DNA from: CAWBYL01 sp963793025
GTDB taxonomy: Bacteria; Actinomycetota; Acidimicrobiia; Acidimicrobiales; Acidimicrobilacustridaceae
Assembly: GCA_963793025.1 (NCBI GenBank)
Contig: CAWBYL010000006.1
Location: 124,001 to 188,000, forward strand
Length of the DNA: 64,000 nucleotides
Reading direction: 5' to 3'
The position numbers and the translations under genes were made by a program. The first letter of the stretch is position 1. Each line of letters opens with the position of its first letter. A model generated the notes under the pieces. It ran no database searches and was not told the origin of the DNA. It worked only from the letters and a program-made list of their open reading frames with translations. Positions 53,049 to 63,555 of this stretch are shown piece after piece.

Positions 53049-53654
53049 ATGGCGCTCTCTCCCGACGAGACCTGCACCGCCCTCGGTCGTCCTCGCAGCA
53101 CCGAGGCCGACGAGGCCATCGCCCACGCCGCCCTCACCCTCCTGGGCGAGACCGGGTTCGAGGGCGTCACGGTCGAGGCGGTGGCGGCGCGCGCCGGTGT
53201 GGCCAAGTCGACGGTGTACCGGCGCTACCCGGGCAAGCCGGAACTGCTCGTCGAGGTGATCCGCCAGGCGTCGTGCGCACCCATGGTCGTGCCTGACACC
53301 GGCACCGTCGAGGGCGACCTCGTCGCCATCGCCGAGCACCTCCGCCAGTCGTTCACCCGCACCGACCTCGGCCGGGCGCTGCCCGCCGTGGTGGCCGCTG
53401 CCGCCCGTCATCCCGAGGTGGCCTCCGCCCACCGCACCTACGTGTCGGCGCGACGGTCGGTCGTCATCGATGCCATCGAACGGGGCATCGAGCGAGGGGA
53501 GATCGACCCCGCCGTCGACCCCGAGCTGCTCATCGACATGATCGTCGGACCACTCTTCCACCGCGCGTTCGTGAGCCGCCGCCCCATCGACAACGCATTG
53601 GTGGTCGAACTCGTGAGCAGAGCCCTCCGGGGGGCTGCTCCCCGGCCGAGGTGA
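53049..53654 (+). CDS. TetR-family regulator
   Basis: 201 residues, ATG directly after the transporter stop. N-terminal helix-turn-helix at ~20-65: AIAHAALTLLGETGFEGVTVEAVAARAGVAKSTVYRRYPGKPELLVEVI. The C-terminal ligand domain (VEGDLVAIAEHLRQSF ... PELLIDMIVGPLFHRAFV) matches TetR_C_16/25-like domains. It very likely represses its own operon through the GACGC-NN-GCGTC boxes and is relieved by an exporter substrate; both are inferences from gene order. Confidence 0.93.
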   Translation: MALSPDETCTALGRPRSTEADEAIAHAALTLLGETGFEGVTVEAVAARAGVAKSTVYRRYPGKPELLVEVIRQASCAPMVVPDTGTVEGDLVAIAEHLRQSFTRTDLGRALPAVVAAAARHPEVASAHRTYVSARRSVVIDAIERGIERGEIDPAVDPELLIDMIVGPLFHRAFVSRRPIDNALVVELVSRALRGAAPRPR

Positions 53655-53685
53655 GCAGCTCCGGTCCGGGACTAGCCTGCCCGCC

Positions 53686-54249
53686 GTGATCCTCTCCGAC
53701 CGCACCATTCGCGAGGAACTGGCCGCCGGACGCATCGTCATCGATCCGCTCGACGAGGCCTGCATCCAGCCCTCGTCCGTCGACCTGCACATCGACCGGT
53801 ACTTCCGGGTCTTCCGCAACCACACGATGGGCCACATCGACGTGAAGGAGAACCTCGAGGACCTCACCGAGCTGGTCGAGATCGGCGCCGAGGACACGTT
53901 CATGTTGCACCCGGGGGAGTTCGTCCTGGGTTCGACCAGCGAGCGCATCGCCCTCCCCGACGACCTCGTCGCTCGCCTCGAGGGCAAGTCCAGCCTCGGC
54001 CGGCTGGGACTGCTGATCCACTCCACCGCCGGGTTCGTCGACGCCGGCTGGGACGGCCAGCTCACCCTCGAGCTGTCCAACGTGGCCACGCTGCCGATCA
54101 CGTTGTACCCGGGCATGAAGATCGGCCAGATCTCCTTCCTGCGCATGAGCACGCCGGCCGACAACCCCTACGGGTCGGCCGCAGTGGGCTCCAAGTACCA
54201 GGGCCAGGTCGGCCCCCGCCCGAGCCGCTACTGGGAGAACTTCACCTAG
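53686..54249 (+). CDS. dcd: dCTP deaminase
   Basis: 187 residues from a GTG at 53686. Converts dCTP to dUTP, or in many actinobacteria directly to dUMP, in thymidylate synthesis. ILSDRTIREELAAGRIVIDP, IQPSSVDLHIDRYFRVF, LEGKSSLGRLGLLIHSTAGFVDAGWDGQLTLELSN (with the catalytic Glu and substrate-binding residues), and C-terminal SKYQGQVGPRPSRYWENF are all present. Length fits Dcd. The HSTAGFVDAGWDG version resembles the bifunctional mycobacterial enzyme, but I cannot prove dUTPase activity from sequence. Confidence 0.96.
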   Translation: MILSDRTIREELAAGRIVIDPLDEACIQPSSVDLHIDRYFRVFRNHTMGHIDVKENLEDLTELVEIGAEDTFMLHPGEFVLGSTSERIALPDDLVARLEGKSSLGRLGLLIHSTAGFVDAGWDGQLTLELSNVATLPITLYPGMKIGQISFLRMSTPADNPYGSAAVGSKYQGQVGPRPSRYWENFT

Positions 54250-54264
54250 CGGTCGCCCGATCGG

Positions 54265-54978
54265 TCAGGACAGCTTGGCGAACGACTCGGCCAGCGCCGT
54301 CTCGCCGGCGACGAGCAGGGTGTCGCCGGAGCCGAGACGGGTCTCGGGGGTGGCGTAGGTGAAGGTGCCGCCGGCCGGCTTGATGCACACGACGGTGACC
54401 CCGTAGCGACTGCGGAACGACACCTCGGTGAGGGTCTTGCCGACCAGTTCGCTCGGCGCTCCCGTCTCGACCAGGGCGAAGCCGGGATCCAGCTCGAGGT
54501 ACTCGATGATCCGCCCGGTCACCAGGTGGGCGACCCGTTCGCCCATCTCCCGTTCGGGGGAGACCACGTGGTGGGCCCCCACTCGTTCGAGGATGCTGGC
54601 GTGGGCGTCGCTGATCGCCTTGGCCCATATGTTCGGTATCTCCAGGTCGGCCAGGGCGGCGACGGTGAGGACGCTCGCCTCCACACCCGTGCCGATGCCC
54701 ACGACCGCACAGCGGAACTCGGCGGCGCCGAGCTGGGCCAGCGCGGCGGGATCGGTGGCGTCGGCCTCGACGGTCTGGGTGAGGGCCCGGCTGTAGCGCT
54801 GGACGAGGGCCGGATCCGTGTCCACCCCGAGGACCTCGTGGCCGAGGTCCATGAGGCTGGTGGCCAGAGCGGCACCGAAGCGTCCGAGGCCGATGATCAG
54901 CACGGGGTCCTCGTTGTCGATGGTCCCTGCGGCGGACGAGGCGCGGCGGAGGCGGCGGGGATTTCGTGAGTCAGCCAA
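54265..54978 (-). CDS. TrkA/KtrA-type potassium channel regulator
   Basis: 237 residues from a TTG at 54978 preceded by GGAAAGG; its start overlaps the channel gene's stop by 8 bases. RCK_N Rossmann domain: VLIIGLGRFGAALATSLMDLGHEVLGVDTDP binds NAD(H) or ATP. RCK_C domain follows from ~155 (FALVETGAPSELVGKTLTEVSFRSRYGVTVVCIKP). A cytoplasmic ring of these subunits gates the TrkH/KtrB channel. The first ~25 residues are basic and rich in Arg/Ala, longer than usual. Confidence 0.93.
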   Translation of the reverse strand: MADSRNPRRLRRASSAAGTIDNEDPVLIIGLGRFGAALATSLMDLGHEVLGVDTDPALVQRYSRALTQTVEADATDPAALAQLGAAEFRCAVVGIGTGVEASVLTVAALADLEIPNIWAKAISDAHASILERVGAHHVVSPEREMGERVAHLVTGRIIEYLELDPGFALVETGAPSELVGKTLTEVSFRSRYGVTVVCIKPAGGTFTYATPETRLGSGDTLLVAGETALAESFAKLS

Positions 54979-56272
54979 CGATTGGCCTTTCCTGGGGGAG
55001 TCGGTAGAGGCGGCCGTGTTCGCGGAGCACCAGGGCGGCGAACAGCGTGATGGGACCGACCCGACCGAGGAACATCAGGACGATCAGGACGAACTGGGCA
55101 GCCGCGTTGAGGTCGGCGGTGACACCGGTGGACAGTCCGACGGTGGAGAAGGCCGAGATCACCTCGAACAGCGCGGACGACAGGCTGAGGTCGCCCAGGA
55201 CCACGATGGCCAAGGTGGCCGTGGTTATGGCTCCGACGGACAACAGCACGAGGGTCACGGCCTGGCGCTGGGCCACCGTCGGGATCCGTCGGCCGAAGGC
55301 GTTCACGTCGGGCTCGCCTCGCACCTCGGCCCAGGCCACGAAGCCGAGCAGCCCGAAGGTGGTGACCTTGATCCCGCCGGCGGTGGACGCCGATCCACCA
55401 CCGATGTACATCAACACGTCGGTGATGAGCAGGGTCCCTTCCCGCATCTGGCCGTAGTCGAGGGTGTTGAAGCCTGCGGTGCGGGGGCTGACGGACTGGA
55501 ACCAGCTGGCCAGCATCCGTTCGTGGTTGTCCAGGCCGCCCAACGTCGCCGGGTTGGTCCACTCGCTGGCCGCGACCAGCACCGTTCCGGCCACGATGAG
55601 TATGGCCGTGGTGCCCAACGTGATCTTCGTGTGCATCGACCACCGGGCGGGTCGGGTCAGTGCTCCCCGCAGCTCGGTCCACACCGGGAAGCCGATGCCG
55701 CCGGCGATCACCGCCAACCCGATGACGAGGCACAACCACCAGTCGCCGACGAAGGCCACCAGGCTGTCGCTGAACAGCGAGAAGCCGGCGTTGTTGAACG
55801 CCGAGACGGCGTGGAAGAGGCCCTGATAGGCGGCCTCGCCGAGGCCGACGCCTTCGTCGGTGGCGAAGCGCCACGTGAGGATGACGGTCGTGATGGCTTC
55901 GATCACCAGGCTCACGAGGGCGACGCCGGCCACGACCCGACGGACCTCGCCCGGGTTGAGGGTGTTGGTCTCGGTCTGGGCCACTTGGCGATGACGCAGA
56001 CCGAAGCGACGGGAAAGGACGAGGGCGACCAGCGACGACAGCGTCATGATCCCGAACCCGCCGAGCTGGATGAGGATCAGGATGACCGTCTGGCCGAACC
56101 GTGACCAGTGCTCGGCGGTGTCGGCCACGACCAGGCCGGTGACCGACACGGCCGAGGTGGCGGTGAACAGCGCCTCCAGTGGGTCGGTGCTCTGCCCCTC
56201 GGCCGTGGAGAACGGCACCAGGAGAAGGGCCGTGCCGAACGCGATCGCCGCACCGAAGGCGGCGACGATCAT
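54971..56272 (-). CDS. TrkH/KtrB potassium uptake channel
   Basis: 433 residues, multi-spanning membrane protein with four pore loops. Selectivity-filter glycines appear in SAVSVTGLVV, HAVSAFNNAGFSLFS, VSPRTAGFNTLDYG and ISAFSTVGLSTGVT, the four-repeat pattern of the SKT family. The IGGGSASTAGGIKVTT gating-loop region is present. The start at ATG 56272 has no ribosome site. In-frame sequence just upstream reads RRRSPFR, like the basic N-terminus of KtrB, so translation may begin earlier at an unusual codon. Cotranscribed with the RCK regulator. Confidence 0.93.
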   Translation of the reverse strand: MIVAAFGAAIAFGTALLLVPFSTAEGQSTDPLEALFTATSAVSVTGLVVADTAEHWSRFGQTVILILIQLGGFGIMTLSSLVALVLSRRFGLRHRQVAQTETNTLNPGEVRRVVAGVALVSLVIEAITTVILTWRFATDEGVGLGEAAYQGLFHAVSAFNNAGFSLFSDSLVAFVGDWWLCLVIGLAVIAGGIGFPVWTELRGALTRPARWSMHTKITLGTTAILIVAGTVLVAASEWTNPATLGGLDNHERMLASWFQSVSPRTAGFNTLDYGQMREGTLLITDVLMYIGGGSASTAGGIKVTTFGLLGFVAWAEVRGEPDVNAFGRRIPTVAQRQAVTLVLLSVGAITTATLAIVVLGDLSLSSALFEVISAFSTVGLSTGVTADLNAAAQFVLIVLMFLGRVGPITLFAALVLREHGRLYRLPQERPIVG

Positions 56273-56324
56273 TCGGAACGGCGAGCGCCGGCGGGGCCGG
56301 AGGAGGCGTGCGACGACGAGCCCC

Positions 56325-56774
56325 TCAGGTGGCGCCGGGGGTCGAGAGCCCGATCTGGCGTTGGCGGTGGTCGTGGCGGTCGTCGTCGGGACGGGCCACC
56401 ACGGCAGTGGCCTCGGCCACGTAGTCCTCGGCCCGGAACGGGTGGAGGATGAACCCGTCGGTTCCGCTGATCCACGCCGCCCCGCGACCGGCGGGGTCCT
56501 GGCTGCAGATGAGCACCCGTGTCGACCTCATGCCCCCGGTGTCCCTGATCGTGGTCAGCGTCTTCAGGTTGCTCGTCGGCACCGACAGGTCGATCACGAC
56601 GAGGGCGAAGGGAGGGTTCGCGTCCTGCAGCTCGGTCAGCCCCGAGGCCGCGGAGAGGGCGAGCTCCGGCGTCCAGCCCGCGTGGTCGAACAGGCGGGCC
56701 AGGAGCTCACCGAGGTCCGGATCGTCGACGACGACCAGGACCCGTTGGCCTTCAGTCGTCGATGACTCCGACAC
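56325..56774 (-). CDS. Degenerate receiver-domain protein
   Basis: 149 residues. CheY-like fold: RVLVVVDDPDLGELLARLFDHAGW, acceptor-position Asp in FALVVIDLSVP, and VLICSQDP. The conserved Lys before Pro-Phe is replaced (FILHPFRAED), and the Thr/Ser loop is atypical, so normal phosphorylation switching is doubtful. The C-terminal ~25 residues are charged (DDDRHDHRQRQ). Overlaps the end of the large Hdr-like gene by 23 bases and precedes the potassium channel, so it may be made with either. Confidence 0.8.
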   Translation of the reverse strand: MSESSTTEGQRVLVVVDDPDLGELLARLFDHAGWTPELALSAASGLTELQDANPPFALVVIDLSVPTSNLKTLTTIRDTGGMRSTRVLICSQDPAGRGAAWISGTDGFILHPFRAEDYVAEATAVVARPDDDRHDHRQRQIGLSTPGAT

Positions 56775-58959
56775 CTATCTCTGCACCCTCCCGCTCGCCC
56801 CGCTCGATCGCCTCGAGCACGTGCATCGAGATGTCGGCGACCTGGACCTGGTCCTCCTCGACGCCCTCGCCCTTCACCCCGTCGTCGATCATGATGTAGC
56901 AGAAGGGGCAGGCGACGGCGATCTTGGTGGCGCCCGTGGCCAGCAGCTCCTGGGAGCGCTCCACGTTCACCTGCTTGCCGGTGTGCTCTTCCATCCACAT
57001 GCGGGCGCCGCCCGCGCCGCAGCACATGCCCTTGGTGCCGTTGCGGCCGGCTTCGACGACCTCGATGCCGCCGAGGGACCCGATGACCTTGCGGGGAGCG
57101 AGGTAGACGTCGTTGTGGCGGCCGAGGTAGCACGAGTCGTGGTAGACGACCCGCTCCTCGAGCTTGGCGTTGGAGAGGTCGAGCTTGCCCTGGTCGAGGA
57201 GCCACTCCAGGAACTGGCTGTGGTGGACGACCTCGTAGTGGCCGCCGAGCTGCGGGTACTCGTTGGCCAGCGTGTTGAAGCAGTGGGGGCACTGGGTGAT
57301 GATCTTCTTCACGCCCATGCCGTTGAGCGTCTCGACGTTCTGCATGGCCAGCATCTGGAAGATGTACTCGTTGCCCGAACGGCGAGCGGGATCGCCGGTG
57401 CAGTTCTCCGACGGGCCGAGGATGGCGAAGGAGACGCCGGCCCGCTGCAGCAGCTGGGCCATGGCCTGGGTGACCTTCTTGTTCTTGTCGTCGAAGGACC
57501 CGGCACAGCCGACCCAGTACAGGTACTCGGCCTCGAGCGGGCTGGTGCCGTCGATGATCTCGATGCCCTCGAGCTTGTCGGCCCAGTCGCCCCGCTCGGA
57601 CTGGCTCATTCCCCACGGGTTGCCCGAGTTCTCCATCGACCGGTACGCGTTGCCCAGCTCGGTGGGGAAGTTGGACTCCATGAGCGACAGGTAGCGGCGC
57701 ATGTCGAGGATCTTGTCGAGGATCTCGATGTTGACCGGGCAGTTCTCGTCGCACGCCTTGCAGGACGTGCAGGCCCAGATCTCCTCGGGGGTGATCCGCT
57801 CGAACAGCGAGTTGGCGCTGATGGTGATCTCGGCGTCGAGGCCGATCGGGGGCGAGACCTGCGGAGCGCCGGTGGCCGCCATGACCTCGCCGGTCTTCAG
57901 CACGATCTCGCGGGGGTCGAGGGGCTTGCCCGTGCTCGACGCCGGGCAGACGGCGGTGCAGCGACCGCACATGGTGCAGGCGTCGGTGTCGAGCAGCTGC
58001 TTCCAGGTGAAGTCCTCGATGGTGGAGGCGCCGAAGCTCTCGAGCTCGGTCTCCATCAGGTTGGGCATGGGCTTCATGGCGCCCTTGGGCCGCTCCCTGT
58101 CCTTCAGGTACATGTTCAGCGGCGACGTGAACATGTGGCGCAGCATCGTGACCGGGAGGATGGCGAGGAAGGCGAAGAACGTCAGCACGTGGGCGATCCA
58201 CATGGCCTGGTGCCAGCCGGCGAGGTGGCTGCTGCCGTCGACGAGCAGGGCCAGCGGGTATCCGACGAACGACCACTTCTCGAACGCCGGCGTGCCCTCC
58301 TCGGCGATCCGCACTGCTTCGGTGGCGAAGCCGGTGACGGCGATGGCGAAGAAGACACCCAGGATCACCGCGTGCTCGGGCTTGGTCTTGATCCGGATGC
58401 GGTAGGGGCGCTGGATGTAGCGCCGCACGATCGCCCACATGACGCCGACGAACAGGGCGAGGCCGGCGGCGTCTCCGACGAAGGAGTAGGCCTGGTACAC
58501 CTGCCCGTTGAGGAACTTCCAGCTCTCCGGCACCTGGTGGTTGATCTCGAGCACCGTGGTGACGGCGAGCAGCACCAGGAAGCTGAAGTAGATGAGGGAG
58601 TGCATGATGCCCGCCGCCGGATCGCGCAGCAGGGTCTGCATGTACACGCCGGCCCGGAAGTCGGCCAGGCGACGCTTGACGTTCTTGGCGGTGGTCGCCC
58701 GGTTGTCGGGCTTGCCCCGGGTCCAGTTCTTGACCCGATAGGAGAACAGGACGGCGCCGTACACCAGCAGCACGGGTGTGATGACGTAGAACACGATCTT
58801 GAGGGCATCGGGGATGCCCCCGAACACCTCCCGGGTGACCGGGGAGTCGTCGTGTTGCTGGAAGACCGAGGCGGCGATGCCCGAGAGGGCGGTCACCGTG
58901 GCGAAGGCGATCCCGATCAGGAGGACGAGCTGCGGGCCCTTGAGGCGCTTGCGATCCAT
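56752..58959 (-). CDS. Hdr-like iron-sulfur membrane oxidoreductase
   Basis: 735 residues from ATG 58959; a reading to 59001 adds 14 residues. The N-terminal ~270 residues hold about six transmembrane helices of NarI/cytochrome-b type, with several His (HSLIYFSFLVLLAVTT, HQAMWIAHVLTFFAFLAIL). Two 4Fe-4S motifs follow: CTMCGRCTAVCP (~325) and CTSCKACDENCP (~396). Two CCG-type cysteine domains then occur: CAGSFDD..., CPHCFN, HDSCYLGRHN (~608) and MCCGAGGARMWMEE (~643), as in HdrD and GlpC. It probably moves electrons between a soluble donor (for example an electron-transfer flavoprotein) and menaquinone. Substrate unproven. Confidence 0.9.
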   Translation of the reverse strand: MDRKRLKGPQLVLLIGIAFATVTALSGIAASVFQQHDDSPVTREVFGGIPDALKIVFYVITPVLLVYGAVLFSYRVKNWTRGKPDNRATTAKNVKRRLADFRAGVYMQTLLRDPAAGIMHSLIYFSFLVLLAVTTVLEINHQVPESWKFLNGQVYQAYSFVGDAAGLALFVGVMWAIVRRYIQRPYRIRIKTKPEHAVILGVFFAIAVTGFATEAVRIAEEGTPAFEKWSFVGYPLALLVDGSSHLAGWHQAMWIAHVLTFFAFLAILPVTMLRHMFTSPLNMYLKDRERPKGAMKPMPNLMETELESFGASTIEDFTWKQLLDTDACTMCGRCTAVCPASSTGKPLDPREIVLKTGEVMAATGAPQVSPPIGLDAEITISANSLFERITPEEIWACTSCKACDENCPVNIEILDKILDMRRYLSLMESNFPTELGNAYRSMENSGNPWGMSQSERGDWADKLEGIEIIDGTSPLEAEYLYWVGCAGSFDDKNKKVTQAMAQLLQRAGVSFAILGPSENCTGDPARRSGNEYIFQMLAMQNVETLNGMGVKKIITQCPHCFNTLANEYPQLGGHYEVVHHSQFLEWLLDQGKLDLSNAKLEERVVYHDSCYLGRHNDVYLAPRKVIGSLGGIEVVEAGRNGTKGMCCGAGGARMWMEEHTGKQVNVERSQELLATGATKIAVACPFCYIMIDDGVKGEGVEEDQVQVADISMHVLEAIERGEREGAEIGVGVIDD

Positions 58960-59049
58960 ACGAGGGCCCAAGCTACTCGCGTGCCCTCCATCGGGACCCA
59001 ACTGGCCGGGACCCTCCGCGGCGGGGCCTGCGGGAGCCCGCCGTCACGC

Positions 59050-59472
59050 CTACTTGAAGGCGATCTCCTCGATCTCGACCATGCGAGCGGCGAGGTTGTG
59101 CAGCACGCGCACGGCGAGACCGGGGACCTCGTCGAGGAGGCCGGCGAACTCGCGCTGGCTGATGACCAGGAGCTCGAGCTCGCTGTCGGCCACCACGGTC
59201 GCGGTGCGGGCGGCGCCGGTGAGCGGGGCCAGCTCACCCACCACCGCACCTTCGCCGAGGGTGGCGAGGGTCTCGCCCTTCCGGGTCACCGTCGCGGTGC
59301 CGGAGATGAGGATGAAGCACTCGTGGCCGGGTTCGCCTTCGCGGACGAGGACCTTGCCCGGTGACACCGTCATCTCGATCGACGCGGCGGCCACCTGTTG
59401 CAGCTGCTTCTTCGTGCAGTCGGCGAAGAGGGGTACCTGAGCGAGGTGGTCCAGCCATGCGTCTCGTGCCAT
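59050..59472 (-). CDS. Cyclic-nucleotide-binding domain protein
   Basis: 140 residues from ATG 59472; the longer reading to 59622 is unlikely. CRP-type cNMP-binding barrel: LAQVPLFADCTKKQLQQVAA, VLVREGEPGHECFILISGTATVTRKG, VVGELAPLTGAARTATVVA, the last being the phosphate-binding cassette (GE-L and R-T-A). There is no DNA-binding domain, so it acts by protein contact or as a sensor subunit. A possible receptor for a cyclic nucleotide from the cyclase at 781-2110, though that is only an idea. Lies upstream of the Hdr-like gene on the same strand. Confidence 0.88.
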   Translation of the reverse strand: MARDAWLDHLAQVPLFADCTKKQLQQVAAASIEMTVSPGKVLVREGEPGHECFILISGTATVTRKGETLATLGEGAVVGELAPLTGAARTATVVADSELELLVISQREFAGLLDEVPGLAVRVLHNLAARMVEIEEIAFK

Positions 59473-59586
59473 GTCCGCAGCATACGGAGCTGAAGGCCTG
59501 CGCGCCCGGGATCCTGGCGGGCGCGTCCGACTTCTCTTCACCTTCGCGAAACAGTCGAGAAACAGCCGCTCCCTACTTTCAGGCCG

Positions 59587-60099
59587 GTGGACGTCGTGCT
59601 GTTGCGTTGGCCCTCTGAACAAGACCGTCGTGACGCCCTGGCCCGCCAGGGCCTGCCACGGGTTCTCCTCGTCGAGGGAGGTGAGCCGGCTCCCACGGTC
59701 GCCGACTGCCTGGAGGACTGGATCCGCCTACCGGCCGACGACGCCGACATCGACGCCCGCTGCCAGGCGGTGGCCGACCGGGCGGTGTCCCATCTCCCCG
59801 CCCGCCCCGAGCTCGACCCCGACGGGGTGCTGCGGTCGGGCCACGACTGGGTCTCCCTGCCGCCGGTCGAGGCCCGCCTCATGGGCGCGCTGCTGGATCG
59901 CTTCGGCGCCGTCGTCAGCCGCGATCAGCTGGCCCGGGCCGGCTGGCCGAAGGGTGCGCCGGGGCGCAACGCCCTCGACGTGCACATGCTGCGGGTCCGT
60001 CGTCGCATCGCCCCGCTGTCGCTGGTGATCAAGACCGTCCGGTCGCGGGGCTACCTGCTCGAGACCGAGCCGGTCGTCGACCACGCCCGCCCGGCCTGA
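59587..60099 (+). CDS. OmpR-type winged-helix regulator with atypical N-terminus
   Basis: 170 residues from a GTG at 59587. The C-terminal ~90 residues are a trans_reg_C winged helix: WVSLPPVEARLMGALLDRFGAVVSRDQLARAGWP, ALDVHMLRVRRRIAPLSLVIKTVRSRGYLLE. The N-terminal ~75 residues (VVLLRWPSEQDRRDALARQGLPRVLLVEGGEPAP) fill the place of a receiver but lack phosphorylation motifs. This resembles the phosphorylation-independent OmpR-like regulators of actinobacteria. Target genes are unknown; it diverges from the cNMP-binding gene across 114 bp. Confidence 0.85.
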   Translation: MDVVLLRWPSEQDRRDALARQGLPRVLLVEGGEPAPTVADCLEDWIRLPADDADIDARCQAVADRAVSHLPARPELDPDGVLRSGHDWVSLPPVEARLMGALLDRFGAVVSRDQLARAGWPKGAPGRNALDVHMLRVRRRIAPLSLVIKTVRSRGYLLETEPVVDHARPA

Positions 60100-60171
60100 T
60101 CGTCGGGTACGTCCTCCGGGCCTGATCCGTAGGTCCGTCCCACCTGTCCGGCCCGATGTCGGCGGGCCCTC

Positions 60172-60930
60172 TCAGCCGGCCTGGCGGGCGACGGCTTCGG
60201 CCGCGGCCTTCGCCGCCTCGGGGTCGCCGAGGTAGCGGTCGCCGAGGGGCTTGTCCTCGACGGGCTGGAAGTCGTCGCCGAGCTCGTAGAGCATCGGGAC
60301 GCCGGTGGGCAGGTTGACCTCGGCGATGTCGGAGTCGGAGATGCCGTCGAGGTGCTTGATGAGCGCACGGAGGCTGTTGCCGTGGGCCACGACCAGGGTG
60401 GTGTGGCCGGCCTGGAGGTCGGGGACGATGCCGTCGTACCAGTAGGGCAGCATCCGGGCCACGACGTCTTTGAGGCACTCCGATGCGGGGAGCACGTCGG
60501 GCGGCAGGTCCGAGTAGCGGGGATCGTTGGCCGGGTGGCGAGGGTCGTCGAGCGCCAGCGGTTCGGGCGGCACGTCGTAGCTGCGGCGCCACTCGAACAC
60601 CTGCTCCTTGCCGAACTTCTCGGTCGCTTCCTTCTTGTCCTGGCCCTGGAGGGCGCCGTAGTGGCGTTCGTTGAGCCGCCACGACCGCCGCACCGGGATC
60701 CAGAGCCGGCCCATCTCGTCGAGGGCGAGGTTGGCGGTGCGGATGGCCCTGACCTGCAGGGAGGTGTGCAACACGTCGGGCTCGACACCGGCGGAGGCCA
60801 GGGCCTGACCGGCGGCCACCGCTTCGGCCCGGCCCTGGTCGGTCAGGTCGGCGTCGTACCAGCCGGTGAACAGGTTCTCGAGGTTCCAGGTGCTCTGGCC
60901 GTGGCGGACCAGCACGAGCGTCGACGTCAT
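60172..60930 (-). CDS. gpmA: 2,3-bisphosphoglycerate-dependent phosphoglycerate mutase
   Basis: 252 residues from ATG 60930. Interconverts 3- and 2-phosphoglycerate in glycolysis. The catalytic LVLVRHGQSTWNLENLFTGWYD (His ~10), TSLQVRAIRTANLAL, SWRLNERHYGALQGQDK, and LVVAHGNSLRALIKHLDGIS with the second His are all characteristic of the dPGM family. Length is normal. The in-frame extension to 61056 is Arg/Pro-rich and overlaps the dnaK promoter gap, so it is rejected. Confidence 0.96.
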   Translation of the reverse strand: MTSTLVLVRHGQSTWNLENLFTGWYDADLTDQGRAEAVAAGQALASAGVEPDVLHTSLQVRAIRTANLALDEMGRLWIPVRRSWRLNERHYGALQGQDKKEATEKFGKEQVFEWRRSYDVPPEPLALDDPRHPANDPRYSDLPPDVLPASECLKDVVARMLPYWYDGIVPDLQAGHTTLVVAHGNSLRALIKHLDGISDSDIAEVNLPTGVPMLYELGDDFQPVEDKPLGDRYLGDPEAAKAAAEAVARQAG

Positions 60931-61070
60931 GCGACCCAGTGTGGCGCAGCGGCCCCCCTCCGTCCCAACCTCTCGAACTGGTGGGCGGCGCGGTCGAACG
61001 ACAGGATTGGGAGGAATTCGGGGGCCGCGATGGAAATCGCGTGGGCGGGAATGCAAAGCTGGACAGAGAA

Positions 61071-61091
61071 GTTGTTAGCATCACACTCAAC
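61071..61091. promoter_or_regulatory. HAIR-like inverted repeat upstream of dnaK
   Basis: GTTGTTA-N7-ACTCAAC lies 66-86 bp before the dnaK ATG. The spacing equals that of the HspR-associated inverted repeat (CTTGAGT-N7-ACTCAAG). The right arm matches 6 of 7 and the left only 3 of 7. A wider symmetry AAGTTG-N12-CAACTT overlaps it. HspR control is typical in actinobacterial dnaK operons, but the weak left arm leaves this tentative. Confidence 0.4.
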
Positions 61092-61156
61092 TTTCCTGGC
61101 TTCGGCCAGTCAGACCGCTGCAGGACCCCCCAACCCCCGAAACAGGAGCATCTGCC

Positions 61157-63010
<1,854 letters not shown>

Positions 63011-63012
63011 TC

Positions 63013-63555
63013 GTGGCCCCCGACGACGACGCGACCGCCGGGGAGGACCCGGCGGTCGAGTCGACCGACGACGAGCTGCTCGAAGCGGCCGCCGTCGCCG
63101 AGCAGGACGAGGACGACGGCGTGTTCGACGCCCTCGACCTCGACCCGGCGGTGATCGCCGGCGAGCGCGACGAGTACCGCAACACCCTCATGCGGGTGAA
63201 GGCGGAGTTCGACAACTACAAGAAGCGGGCAGCCCGGGAGGAGATCGAGGTGCGCGAGCGCGCCGCCGAGGCCCTCGCCGACAAGCTGCTGGTGGTGCTC
63301 GACGCCTGCGACGCGGCCATCGGCCACGGCGCCGAGGACGTCGGGCCCATCGCCAAGATGCTGGCCGACGTCCTCGAGCGCGAGGGCCTCGTCCGGCTGG
63401 TCCCCGAGGGCCAGCCGTTCGATCCCAACCAGCACGACGCAGTGATGCACGAGCCCGGTGACGGGGGCGAGGCCCTCGTGGTCGAGACCCTTCGCACGGG
63501 CTACCAGTGGAAGGGCCGGGTCATCCGTCCGGCCATGGTGAAGGTCAGGGGTTAG
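63013..63555 (+). CDS. grpE: Nucleotide exchange factor GrpE
   Basis: 180 residues from a GTG two bases after the dnaK stop. An acidic disordered N-terminus (~60 residues), a long helix (ERDEYRNTLMRVKAEFDNYKKRAAREE), and the C-terminal beta domain QPFDPNQHDAVMHEPGD ending TLRTGYQWKGRVIRPAMVKV, the standard GrpE signature. It drives ADP release from DnaK. The stop overlaps the dnaJ start. Confidence 0.97.
   Translation: MAPDDDATAGEDPAVESTDDELLEAAAVAEQDEDDGVFDALDLDPAVIAGERDEYRNTLMRVKAEFDNYKKRAAREEIEVRERAAEALADKLLVVLDACDAAIGHGAEDVGPIAKMLADVLEREGLVRLVPEGQPFDPNQHDAVMHEPGDGGEALVVETLRTGYQWKGRVIRPAMVKVRG

Noticed and set aside
56449..59364. Plus-strand open frame of 971 codons opposite the Hdr-like gene
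   Set aside because: Antisense shadow of a gene with clear iron-sulfur motifs; the translation is low-complexity and lacks any domain.
61057..61156. CIRCE operator before dnaK
   Set aside because: A TTAGCA is present, but the required GAGTGCTAA partner at 9-base spacing is absent; HAIR-like symmetry fits better.
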